Below are positions 45,047 through 55,775 of a stretch of 64,000 nt of DNA, piece by piece. Under the pieces are notes generated by a model that saw only the letters and a program-made list of their open reading frames with translations, made no database searches and was not told where the DNA came from. The DNA lies in NCBI GenBank assembly GCA_022836615.1, contig MU405272.1:124001-188000 (forward strand), given 5' to 3'. This DNA is from Annulohypoxylon bovei var. microspora (lineage: Eukaryota > Ascomycota > Sordariomycetes > Xylariales > Hypoxylaceae). Each line of letters starts with the position of its first letter. The stretch's first letter is position 1. The translations under genes and the position numbers were made by a program.

Positions 45047-46745
45047 ATGATCTCCAATTTCACGGCCGCGGTAGCAAGCCTCGCAGGTTCCTATGTCTTC
45101 ATTTGGGCTTTACTGCGATTTACCCAAGACTCGAGGGAACCGCCCATTCTCGAGAATGCCATCCCATTTTTGAGTCCGGTAGTTAGCATGGCTAAGAGAG
45201 GTTCTAAATTCCATAGCTACTTGAGGTTAGACGTGGTGCAGATGCTGCGGCAGTGAACGTGTACACTGACACATCGTCGATAGAGACAAATACAAGCTGC
45301 CCATCTATACCTTGCGCCTGCCAGGATCTCGTTTGTACATCATCAACGACACATCCCTCATTCCTGTGGTACAGCGACAGGTCCGAACGTTGTCCATCTC
45401 TCCAGTGATGGTTCGAGTCTTCTCGCATTTTATGGGCGTCAGTAAGCAGGCGCTCGACGTAATGGGTCGGGATCCCATTGAGCACCATGGTTTTGTGCAC
45501 CAAATCACCCTTGAGACAGGCAAGGGCCTCTCCCCAGGCCCTAATCTAGACGAACTAAATGCCCGGGCAGTACAAATTCTCAATTCTTCCTTAGATCTTC
45601 TATGTGCCGAACAAGCCCCGGCAAACGTCAAGTTGCTTGAGTGGGCTTCACATGAGATCATGATGGCTACTACCAATGCGGTCTATGGCCCACGCAATCC
45701 ATTCAAGGATCCGGCCGTAAGAGCAGCTTATTAGTAGGTCCAACGCTGAAATTCCGTTCCGTATTTCCGCAGCTGCTTACGCTAAGTTTCATAGTAAATA
45801 TGAGGCCGGTCTCATTACTCTGATCACTGGCTTTCTGCCGTCGATAATTGCCAGAGAGGCTCTTCAGACACGAGAGGTTCTGACAGAGGCTTTCATTAAG
45901 TACTATACCGAGGGCGGCCTGACTGAAGGTTCATCTGTATATGCACGCAATAGGTTTGAGTACCCATCTAAGCTTGGTGTTTCATTGAGAGATGTAGCAA
46001 AGATGGAAACCGGGGGCTCGATCGGACTGATCAGCAACTCAATGCCGGCAACATTCTGGATGATCTACCATGCCTTCTCCGACTCGGCCGTTCTTGAAGA
46101 CTGTCGCCAAGAGGTCACACAAGCTGTTCATGAGAAAGATGGAGAGTTTTATCTTGATCTCGCTTACATCAAGAATCAATGCCCCATCTTACTTTCAACA
46201 ATGCAAGAAGCCTTCCGCTTTCACAGCATAGGCATGTCGGCACGAACAGTTGTTGAAGACCACTTACTAGGCGGAAAGTACCTGCTCAAGAAGTAAGTTG
46301 AAGTATTTCTGTGTAGGTGGCCATCTTTCAGCCGATAGGGCTAACATTCGTTAGAAACAACACGGTCCTGATCCCCAGTACTGTACAACACGACTCGCAG
46401 CTTGCGTGGGGGACAAATGTGACCGAATTCTACCACAAGCGATTTGTGAAGGAGCCGGGAGCAAAGAAACACGACATGACGGCGTTCCGAGCGTTTGGGG
46501 GAGGAGCTACTCTTTGTCCTGGCCGCCACTTCGCGTCCACGGAGATCCTCGCTTTTACCAGCGCCATTATCCTCCGATTCGATATAAAGCCGTCCAATGG
46601 CTCGTGGGACACTGGGGGCTATAGAGAAACAAATGCCTCATTCCGTCTTCCGGAGAAAGACATAGATGTCAAGCTTGTTCCACGAGATAACAAGACGTGG
46701 CACGTCTTCTTCTCCGAGCCTGGAAAACCTATCCCAGTCTCTTAA
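45047..46745 (+). CDS. Cytochrome P450, CYP7/CYP8-like clan
   Basis: Heme-thiolate enzyme anchored in the ER by an N-terminal hydrophobic segment (ISNFTAAVASLAGSYVFIWA). Four exons (45047-45225, 45284-45733, 45795-46292 and 46355-46745) sum to 1518 nt and encode 505 aa. Visible motifs are ExxR of helix K (MQEAFRFHS) and the heme loop FRAFGGGATLCPGRHFA with the axial Cys430. Helix I reads GLISNSMPATFWMIYHAF: it lacks the usual acid-Thr oxygen-activation pair and has Asn-Ser-Met-Pro instead, as in CYP7/CYP8 relatives, some of which are isomerases or sterol hydroxylases. The intron after GCTTATTA (45734-45794) was chosen because it restores DPAVRAAYYKYEAGL; the closer GTAAGA donor at 45717 shifts the frame or drops family residues. 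The substrate is unknown. It pairs divergently with the MFS pump. Confidence 0.9.
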
Positions 46746-48497
46746 TCACTCGTCAGCAATGAAATGAGACATACAAGGTGTCACTAGTCGGAAAATCATC
46801 TAACAAACGCCAGCTCGTGTGTTACCAATCTAGATAGAGTAGAGCCGAAATTCGTAGGGCTAGACGGCAATTGATGAAAGTACCTATTGTGTGGAACGGC
46901 AAGATGGTACAGGAAGCCTGTAGGGTTACTTTTGTAATAGCTAAGTCTCGGTGAAAAATCAAATATGGACAGGATATTAGGTAACCAATCAGATCACGTG
47001 AACCCGCAAAACACCAAACCAGCGCAGCTGTCAACGAACGCCAGGCCCCGCCCCACAGATACAATGCCACAGACCAATCGCACGGGCCAGACTTAGCCCC
47101 CGTACGTTCCGGCCCCGTACGCCACGCTACCTTTTTCCGGTCCTTCAAACCGGACCTTGGAACCGGTACAACAACCGGTTTATCAATCCATACAAAAACC
47201 GGACATAGTTGAAGCCACGCTCACCGGATCTTCGCCACAAACCTTCCCAAATAGGAAGGAATTTTTCTTTAATTAAATAATTCATTCATTAAGTTCCAAA
47301 CGAGCGACATAAAAAACCCCTAAAGTCCCTAAAATCGTCGCATGTTCGAGTTTGCGTTTGTGCTTAAGGGTTTACACTGTACTCATGACTAATCAACCTC
47401 TTGGTCGAAGCTCCTGTGACTACACTTCTTAAAGGCATGGGATGGGACATCCATTACTTATATTACGCTGATGATATATTTTTCTTCTTCGGTGACTAGA
47501 GTGCTCTAGGTAATTGTATTATATCATAATTCTTTTGTTTTTTTTGCTACTTTCATTACCTAAGGCTTATCTTACCTAGTATTTAGTTCGTTTGTCGACA
47601 AGTAGTGATAACTTACTCTCCTCCGCAGTCTTAGAGTTATATATTAGACAAAATCCCCAGGAATTTATTGAAATTACCAACTTGTACAAAGGAATATATA
47701 ACTTTCTAGGTACTTAGATGTATAGAATAACAAGGTTGAACCGAATAATCACTGGTATAATCAGGGGTACTGCGGGTTGAACCCGCCTAACAGTATCAAC
47801 CTCTAAGGTTAAGACGAGCTCTTTACACCCTTTCCCCTGAACTTTCTCTCAAGTCACATGTTGTCGAAGAGCTTTGGTCCGTTACCTAACATCTTCAATA
47901 AGTCTTAGGTGCATATTGTACTATGTGCCGAGCATATTTATTTTCTTGCTTGACAGTTGACTCATTACATAGTACCCATAAGGTAGTTATATTCACTTAT
48001 TGCAAACTGAGTACTTCAATATCTGCGACTTTTACGTACACCCGATACCTATGAACAAATATGTTTCTATTCACACTAGCCTTAGTCATTGATAAATTGT
48101 TAGGCTCACAAAACTTACATTAAACGTTCCGCGACGACATCAGTGGTGACTACCATATCTTTCTTACCAGGGCGATACGGACACTAGTCGCCCTCGTTAC
48201 CTAGGTAGCTACCTGTCGTCCCCTACCACCGTAACGTACCGCTGCAAAGAGTTTGACTCACAGTACCCTACTACTCAGTCAGTCCCTTTTGCCATTTGAA
48301 TCTGTTTTTTTCTGCCACCACCAAAGCTCTATCTCTTTCCCACCATTACTTCCCACCAACTTCAACCTCACCAACTTGAGGAAGTTTACAAACTATTTAA
48401 ACTTACCAACAATAGTTGCCAGGTTTATCACCATCATCTGCTTTTCACCACACTTACTCCATCATCCTTCTTGACTTTATTACTTGAACCTCACAAC
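46746..48497. other. Intergenic region with an AACCGGTT cluster
   Basis: 1.75 kb. A cluster of CCGG-centred sites lies at 47136-47229, including one exact AACCGGTT (47173-47180). The part 47270-48170 is AT-rich. A perfect TACCTAGGTA palindrome lies at 48198-48207, and a CT/T-rich leader at about 48270-48480 precedes the next ATG. A tRNA-like arm at 47773-47787 was rejected. Confidence 0.5.
48270..48490 (+). promoter_or_regulatory. CT-rich leader upstream of the 48498 gene
   Basis: Pyrimidine-rich and CAACTT/CCACC-rich tract directly upstream of the ATG, the typical look of a fungal transcription-start and 5' UTR zone. No discrete factor site identified. Confidence 0.35.
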
Positions 48498-49311
48498 ATG
48501 CCGCGTAAAAAGCGAGCTGCTCGCACGGAAGAGGAAGAGCGTCAGGATCGTGCTGCGCGCAAGCTTGCCCGTATGGCCTGGCGTACAGACGCTACCGACA
48601 AGGACAAGAACAAGGCCATTGATTTGGCAGTTAGCCGACTCGGTGGCAAGAAGTATTCCTGGATGACCAAGGTAAATATACCTATTTACTACTACTCTAC
48701 TTATAAGTTTTCTAGACCTAGCTTCAATCGACATGTCTATAATACTTGTATGGTGCTTACTATTTCTTTAGGGGAGTACTAGCACTCCCGCACAGGCAAG
48801 TGCGGCAGCGGCCGAAGAGGGTGAAGCCTCAGCCAGCCCGGCAGCTGAGAGCCAAACCACCGAAGAGCGCTCCCCAAAGGCAGCACCGGGCAAGGAATCC
48901 GGCGAAGAAGCCGACAAGAGCGCCGACAAGAACGTCGACAAGGATAGTACTCTGCCAGCACCCGAGGTATCCTCCCCTACTCACCCCGTTCCCGCGGACA
49001 GCCAAGTCTCCGCCTCCCAAGCTTCCTCGGAGGGCTCCAAGTCCAACAAGCGTAAGAGGGGCAGCGAGGAGGAGCCCATCGCCGTGTCCTCACGAGAGGC
49101 GAGTCCTATCGTCGTCTCGTCCCGAGAAGGGAGTCCGGCCGCCCCTGAGACGCCGAAGACTAAGAAGGCCAAGAAGACGGCGGGGCCCCCCAAGTCTCTC
49201 ACACCGAAGATGGCTCCTGTAGAGGAGCCGGAGGAAGAGCACGACGAGGAGGGGGAGAAGGAGGAACTATACCAGATCCTCGAGTATGCCTGGGCCTTTA
49301 TGGCCGATTAG
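48498..49311 (+). CDS. Lys/Glu-rich, probably nuclear protein, function unknown
   Basis: Two exons (48498-48671 and 48772-49311; intron 100 nt, GTAAAT donor, TTTAG acceptor) encode 237 aa. The N-terminus MPRKKRAARTEEEERQDRAA is highly charged and carries a basic nuclear-localisation-like cluster. Next comes a short, more ordered-looking block (AIDLAVSRLGGKKYSWMTKG). The remainder is disordered, rich in Ala, Ser, Pro and Glu, with the near-repeats VSSREASPIVVSSREGSP and a second basic cluster SNKRKRGS plus PKTKKAKKT. The acidic tail ends LYQILEYAWAFMAD. No known domain is recognised. Composition suggests a chromatin- or transcription-associated protein, which is inference only. Confidence 0.7.
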
Positions 49312-51465
49312 GGAAGGATACTTGTGGGGTTTTGTAACCACCTATACCTGCGGAGAAGCAGGTAAGTTCATACCGATGGGGACAGCTTTGGAGTTTTGAG
49401 TTCGGTGTTATTAGGCACTTAGGGTTGCTTTTAAGCGGTTTAAACACTTGTGAGGAGCTTCTTGGTTCTATGTACCGGGGATAAGTACTGGCGATTTCAA
49501 AAGTTCCATTTTCTCCCGCAAGCAACAAATAGTTACATGAAGAAGCGGCCGCTCTTCAATGCTTGACATAAATATAGCGATGATTTTTCTCCCAAGTTCT
49601 AAAGTTCGTGAATAATATGTACGTTAATCAGGGACCAAATCTATTGTCTCTGAATCATGATTAGGTAAGCCGACCCCTATTTTACTGGTGAGTAATTAGA
49701 AATGTTCATAACATGCGAATATTAAGGCATTGTATGTATCATATTAACGAATACAAGGCGTAGATTATTGTTGTTCAGCCTTTCTTATACACTTGAATTA
49801 GTGATAGGTAACAAGGTCTTATATCATACCTCATATTCACCCCGAGGTTGATTTTCTAGGGGTAATTACCTAATACCTAAGGTTTGCTACGATGAATAAT
49901 ATTATATTGAATATGGTAACCATAGCTTTCCTTCGAATTATAGTAAATTAGGTATTGTATGTCTAAGATACAGTGTTTCTTACGTTTAAAATCATATTTC
50001 TTTCCGTGACAATAAAAAACACGACAGGTGGGAGACATGAGCGAAACACTATGAATTCGGACATAATACTGTCTAAAATTAAATACTTCTAGTTCTATTA
50101 TTTACATGTTATTTATAGTTTATTGGAAGGATCTTCATACCGATAAGTGTACCTGTGTTCCTAGATCCTTTTTAATGATATAACTATATCGCTTGCTAAG
50201 ACTACGTATGGGCCCTTTAGACGGGATCTTCCAGAGATTGTCTCATACGTAAGGTTTGTTTGGCGTTTAATTACCTATACGATCACTGTCATTCTTACCT
50301 AGGCAATGGATCACCGCTAATAGCTTAATTTTGGAAATTATATATCACAGCTTTTTGAAACAACAAATCAACTTTCAACCAGTATATAGGTTACAAGACT
50401 ATCAAAATATGACTACTTAAATGTATTAAACCCTGTTTACAAACATTTGCCAGTCAGGGGAATAAAAGGGTATATTATAACCAAGTATTTGACACTGAGA
50501 TCTTTAGATTGAACAATTCCCATTTGACAACTTTCATTTGGACAATAGTATTCACCTGGCTCTCGTTAATGCGGTTGGCATCACTTGATTTAAACACAAT
50601 GCTCTCTGTTTTTCTCCATGATCTAAACCGTATAATTAACCTTAGTCTAATGAGGTAGATTCCTTATACCGTGTGAAAACTTAAGATTGAAATGAACATA
50701 AAAGACACCTTAAGCAGCCCAAGCTTAGCATTCGTCATATTTCTTTAGTATTATAGTAGTCTCGTTACTATTGTTCTCTCTGGACTGATCATCTCTTATC
50801 GTCAATTCACCCTCTTTAAGCTAGGTGATTCATTGACTTTATTCTCATTATCATCGTCCATATAGCGTTGTTTCGTCAAATAAGTATCTTCATCGCAATC
50901 CTTTTTCTTAAGTTGGCTCATCTATATTGCCGTCCAGTTTCGAATGCTTCTGACATCGTCCCCCTTTCCCAACACGTCCCGGAAAACCATTGATGTCATT
51001 TACTACGTTATCTACAATCTTGCTGCCAATACTCGGTCGTAGAATACAACTTAAAGCACTTGACTACCAATTACCCTAAATTTAATCCGATCCTCACTTA
51101 TGTTTACCTACTAATGTTTTCACCGTAAACATTTCATCGATTTGGGTCCCTCATCGCGCCTAACTTTCTTGCTGATTTCCTTCTCTTCCACCATCCTCTC
51201 GTTTAGAGCCTCAAGGTCAACATTGCTGTCTTCATTAGCAAAGGTAAGTAATGCTTCTTCCCTTCGAATTCTCCATTGTCGTATGTTGCACTCTTCGTCC
51301 AATGTTCCGTTCCCTCCCTCTTAATCCCATCATCATCTTATTTCTATATTTATCATCGTTATCCCAACAACAATAGCTACTATCTTCGCTATCGCTATCA
51401 TGAACATTTCAAAATGACCTAAACAATAAGCTTCCTAATAAACTGACAGTCCGAGTAGGCTCATC
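49312..51465. other. AT-rich gene-poor region
   Basis: 2.1 kb, conspicuously AT-rich from about 49.55 to 51.1 kb, with only short frames. Near its right end a plus-strand donor (AAAGGTAAGTAATG at 51240-51253) and an acceptor (CTGACAG at 51443-51449) could delimit a 5' UTR intron of the next gene. A short minus-strand frame at 51302-51120 looks coding-like (see findings). No transposon motif seen. Confidence 0.45.
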
Positions 51466-52257
51466 ATGGAGAGGATCAAGAAACGGCACAGGTTCTCGGA
51501 GTGGGACAAGGATCGAATTCGCCAATGGTTGAAAGATATCCCAACACTTCCACGACGAGCTCCACGAGTTTTTGGCCTGGCACGACTTTCCACGCTTCTG
51601 TCTGTTATACGATCACGATGTGAGCGCGAATCTTTACCAACTCCTTCTCCCTCAGCGGAGGATCGCATAACTCTCGCGATACAGCAACGTGTAACGCAAC
51701 TTCATCTCGAGGAGCTACATGACTTGAGAGCACGTGTCTTGAGAGAGCACCGTGAGTGGCTAATGAGGGCCCCGCGAACCCCGGGATTATCTCGTCGTCC
51801 TACCATCGATAACGTAGCGAGCGCACTGCGCCGACTCGAATATGGTCGAGCTCTTCGTCTCATTGAACGTCACCTTAAAGAGGCCGAGAAAGCAGCTATC
51901 GCTAACCCCATCGCCGCGATTCCCAACGCAGAGAGTGTCGCGCCAGTCGAGCCGTTCCGCGAAGGCGCGAACTCCAACGTCTTCATGGGCTACTACGGCC
52001 CCGCCAACCCAAATATCTCAGGCCAGTGGGTTCCCGATCAGTTCCTACAGGAATTTTGTAGATTCTGGAACATTGGTAACCACACCCATACTGGAGAACT
52101 CTACTCATTCGAACAGCTGAGCGCCGATGTCATTGGTGACGCTTACACCGGCTGCATATCCTGTGATCTATTCCGCCGCCCCGACCTCCCGCCCCCCGTG
52201 GATTATGAGGCTCTTACATGCGAACAGTTCGATGAGTTGATCGATGACTTTTACTAG
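51466..52257 (+). CDS. Hypothetical Arg-rich protein, no recognised family
   Basis: A single frame of 263 aa starting with MERIKKRHRFSEWDKDRIRQ. I do not recognise it. The first ~150 residues are rich in Arg, Leu and Glu with helical character (RVTQLHLEELHDLRARVLRE, then RLEYGRALRLIERHLKEAEK). The second half is different, with aromatic and acidic residues and a possible Cys pair (GDAYTGCISCDLFRRPDLPP), and ends EQFDELIDDFY. Codon usage looks normal and the frame is clean, so it is probably real. A 5' UTR intron or short upstream exon is possible (donor at 51246, acceptor at 51449). No membrane span or signal peptide. It may be a lineage-specific gene in an AT-rich neighbourhood. Confidence 0.62.
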   Translation: MERIKKRHRFSEWDKDRIRQWLKDIPTLPRRAPRVFGLARLSTLLSVIRSRCERESLPTPSPSAEDRITLAIQQRVTQLHLEELHDLRARVLREHREWLMRAPRTPGLSRRPTIDNVASALRRLEYGRALRLIERHLKEAEKAAIANPIAAIPNAESVAPVEPFREGANSNVFMGYYGPANPNISGQWVPDQFLQEFCRFWNIGNHTHTGELYSFEQLSADVIGDAYTGCISCDLFRRPDLPPPVDYEALTCEQFDELIDDFY

Positions 52258-53676
52258 TGATTGAGATTGCTAAACTGCTTATTATGCTGAGGTTTTCCCC
52301 GTGAGGAACCGGGCGTCATCATGGATGCCAGATAGCTTTCTATAGGCACTTGCTCTCACTGCATTAATTGAACTACGGTGTTCAACATTTGACAATGTCT
52401 CTGTGTGTTCTGTGTTAAATTTCTTATTATTCATGATCGTAATGGTATTGACTAGGTACACCTGAAGACTTCATAAGGGGCTAGATAATTCGGGGGTTGA
52501 TGACAAAGGAAAAGTAAAATCTTAATCTAGAACTTCTTAGATCTTTACTAGGTACGCATGGACCACCTGGAGTCGACGAGTTGCCTAGGCAAGTACGAAG
52601 GTACGCATTGTCGGTTGCCCTTTTCGTTTAGCTAAGCGAACCAATCATGATGACGATATTGAACTAGTAATGTCATGTGCCGTGGCTGGTGATCGACTTA
52701 TGGCCATTCTATTTTATTTTTAGGTGTGGAACTTGAGGAACAGATTTGTGATACGCTTGACAGCAGAACCATCTCATCATGATTCCAATTCCCCAGTTCC
52801 CTCCAGTTCCTCTTTGAGGCAAAATGCAACGTCAAGCTAACCATTGTTGTGGAGTAGACCGGCGCCTGCCTGCATCATTCCAATACATATTTATTAAGAA
52901 TTCCATTTATTCTCCTCATTCAATGACGCATCGCCATGACTTTACTATTACTATTATTTCATATTTCATTTCATATTTCATATCTCATCTATTAGGTATT
53001 AGGTATTAGTCTCGATTAGTAACGAGACTCTACACGCCCTGACACCTTAAGTCCTTGAAGCCTTATAGACTTTCGGCACATTCTCGACAACCTCGCCAAC
53101 CTCGTTGGAGTCTTTTCCCTAGAAGATCCACAGTTTCCTGGTCGAGCCGCTGCAATCCCGGACCTGCAGCTAGCCTTCGGTAGTGCGTGGCCGCCAATGT
53201 ATTTAATATTACATTGTATTAGGCAGTTCAGTGTGAACGTTTGAACCTTACTACGTTGCTACACCCGTTGCTACACCTACCACCGGCATACACGAGAGTG
53301 TTATATCGCTACACCCCCGGCATTGTGCGAGATGCTAGGTAGTGGACTCGACAGCACTCGACCAGATTCGGTGAAACCCTAGTAAGAAAAAGAGGCAAAA
53401 GGGCAAAAGGGCAAAAGGGCAAGAAAAAAGAGCAGATTCGGTCACACGACACCGCTGACTCCCACGATCCTCGGCTGACAATCCCCAGCGAACCATATCG
53501 CAAATCCCACTGATCTGCAATCTCTCTTTTATGCTGAGTCGTTGCACTTACTCGTCCGGTGCATAAGCAATCCAATTGAGACAACCACCCAGGAGCTACG
53601 AATTTACGCCTATTCAAGCCTCTCATCAGTTGGAGTCGACGAGGCTTTTTTTCCTTCTTCTTATCCTTCCTTCAGG
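52258..53676. other. Intergenic region
   Basis: 1.4 kb without a recognised gene. It contains TGCCTAGGCA (about 52582), an ATTTCAT-type repeat (about 52955-52990), TAGGTAT repeats (about 52993-53007) and a GGCAAAA tandem repeat listed separately. Confidence 0.45.
53395..53424. repeat. AAAAGGGC tandem repeat
   Basis: Four near-perfect copies of a GGGCAAAA unit in succession in a non-coding stretch. Likely a simple minisatellite. Confidence 0.85.
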
Positions 53677-55775
53677 ATGACTGTCTCAGAATTGAATTCG
53701 TCAGCTCCGGCGGACCCCCCGTTAAGCATTGATGGACAAAATCCAATAAGTCCAATAAGTCCAACAGAGCATGACTCTGTACACCTTGAGTCTCAGCTTT
53801 CGGGAGCTGAAAACAATAATGCGATAGTGCCGAGCCCTGTCACTTCGGACAATCAATGCATGTGTAAGTCAAGTTTGACTTTTCTTGTGTTTCTACTACT
53901 TATTCCCGTACCTAACTCTTTTTCTTCTTTTTTTTCTGTCCATTCCGCGTCCGCGTTTTTGTGAAGGAGATGTGATCCTTGATCGGAAACTTTAGATCAT
54001 GTAGTAGTAGTTCAGGGGTGGCAATGATTAAATTTTGTTTTATTCAAATGTTCACCTATTATTCACACTACAACCTTGAAGGTATCGCGTATCCAAGTCT
54101 CATCTTGGTGTCAAGTGACTTGATTCAATATTTTCGGCTCTCTATTCTCTCTATTTACCTATATATTCGGTTTGTCACGATATACTGTACCACCTAATCA
54201 TTTCTTTTTCAAATTCATATTCATGTTCACGACCGTTTTCTCAAAAGAGTCAGTGCACAACGCCACCGCAGCCTGGGCACTTAATATATACTATGGTAAC
54301 CTAAACTGATGCGGTCCCTAGCGAATCTGCCAACCTTGCCAACCTTACATGGCACCACCCGGAACACCACCACGGCCAGTCACGTTGATTCCCCGCACCC
54401 CACACAAGCACAGGTAGATGACCAGGTAGATCAAGCTATAACACCAACCGAGGCTGGCCCAGTTAGAAGACTCTCTGTCTCCTCGCCAAAGATGTTGTTC
54501 TCAGATTTGTACAAATCAACAAAGTCGCCGCTGTCTAAGCTGCGGCGTCACTCACAGGTTGCACCTGTAGTCCCGGATCATGACCCGGATTTTACGAGCC
54601 GGGATAAAAGCAAGCAGAAAGATGCTATCAAGCGTTTTCTATCAACTAAAGTACGGAATGACTGGGATTTCAAATGGTCACGTCCATCTATAAAGCCAAA
54701 TTCGAAAGAGGAAGAGACCGGGGCTACAATCAACGCCCGCCAAGATGACTTTGTTGTGGAAGAAATCGATTCAGAAGATGATGCTGCCTCGACCTACAGC
54801 ACAGTATCGGAGGATCTTGTTCGTTTTCGCCCTCGGTCCGAGTGGCTCTCAGATATGCCCGATGATGACGATGATGACCCGGTGTCACCCTCGGCTTACC
54901 GTTTCGACACCCCGGACGCGGTCGGTGCCTCGGTGAAGGCAGAAGTTCTAGCTAAGAGCGCAAAGCGGAGGAGAGCAGTACGTTCTGAGATGGCATGGAA
55001 CGATGGATTGGCCTGTTTCAATGCGCGGCGAGATGCCTGGACGGGTGCGAAGGCAGTTCGCGTTCGTCCTAAAGCACCCTCTCCGACAGTCACTTCTCCT
55101 ACTTCTAAGCGCATGTCTTGGTGGCATCTTTCAACTTCGCCATTGCCCTCATCGCCTACAGAGTCAACGGGTGTAGCATCACCTCTAAGCCCTAGTGCAA
55201 CACGTACGTCTGGTGATACAACCGTTGTGGCGTCATCTGATGTAGAATTCAAAGAGGCAAAACCGAAAGAGGATACCTCTGCTTATCCAGTAGAGACTCT
55301 CATCCCCATACCAGAACCTATTCTACCTCCAGCGACCCCAATGCGTGCCTCTATTACTCCGGCTGCATATTCCACTATCTACGACAAGATTGTGATACAA
55401 TCTGCAACACCGTCATGTCCCGTCAACTTGAACGACGTGATCCGCGCCTGTGTCACCGGTTGGAAACGAGACGGCGAATGGCCCCCTCGAGCGGCTGAAC
55501 CTCCTCCCGTCGTAGCAGTACGCAGGAAGAAGAAGGAAATCAGCACAGATAGCAAGCCCAATGCAACCAAGAGGATGAGCTTTAGTTTTTTAGGACGGAG
55601 GCAAAGTGTAGCAGGTGATCCTGGTAATCTGGCGGAAAGCACATCACATCCAGATAGACAGGATGCCAATCAAGCTACAGGAAAGGCGTTTAAAAAGAGC
55701 CTCCAACGCGTTTTAGGGCTTGGAAATGAGAGGACGGTAAGCCATACCAGTAACCACGGAACTGTTGCCGGATAA
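53677..55775 (+). CDS. DUF4050 / Gag1-like clamp domain protein
   Basis: My model has two exons (53677-53863 and 54322-55775) with a 458-nt intron (donor GTAAGT, acceptor CCCTAG), giving 546 aa in phase. The N-terminal exon (MTVSELNSSAPADPPLSIDG) is disordered, with a small SPISPT repeat. The conserved parts are KQKDAIKRFLSTKVRNDWDF near residue 165 and the C-terminal block VNLNDVIRACVTGWKRDGEW followed by PP, typical of the fungal DUF4050 (Gag1-like clamp) family. Between them lie acidic and Ser/Pro-rich stretches (EEIDSEDDAASTYSTVSEDL). The tail ends in a basic helix (KAFKKSLQRVLGLGNERT). The molecular role is not established to my knowledge. The intron is unusually long for this window, so the 5' part of the model is less certain than the main exon; a start at the ATG at 54309 is the alternative. 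Confidence 0.72.

Noticed and set aside
45717..45772. P450 second intron using the GTAAGA donor and GCAG acceptor
   Set aside because: Joining there puts the next exon out of frame. The GTAGGT...CATAG intron keeps phase and restores the DPAVRAAYYKYEAGL family segment.
47761..47840. tRNA-like sequence on the minus strand with a GCGGGTTCAACCCGC arm and complementary ends TCAGGGG/CCCCTGA
   Set aside because: The T arm resembles a B box, but four extra bases separate it from the acceptor strand, there is no A box or D-loop GG, and no anticodon stem fits. Probably a chance hairpin.
52950..53010. Candidate CRISPR-like or direct-repeat array (ATTTCAT and TAGGTAT repeats)
   Set aside because: Units are contiguous simple repeats without unique spacers, and the DNA is eukaryotic nuclear sequence.
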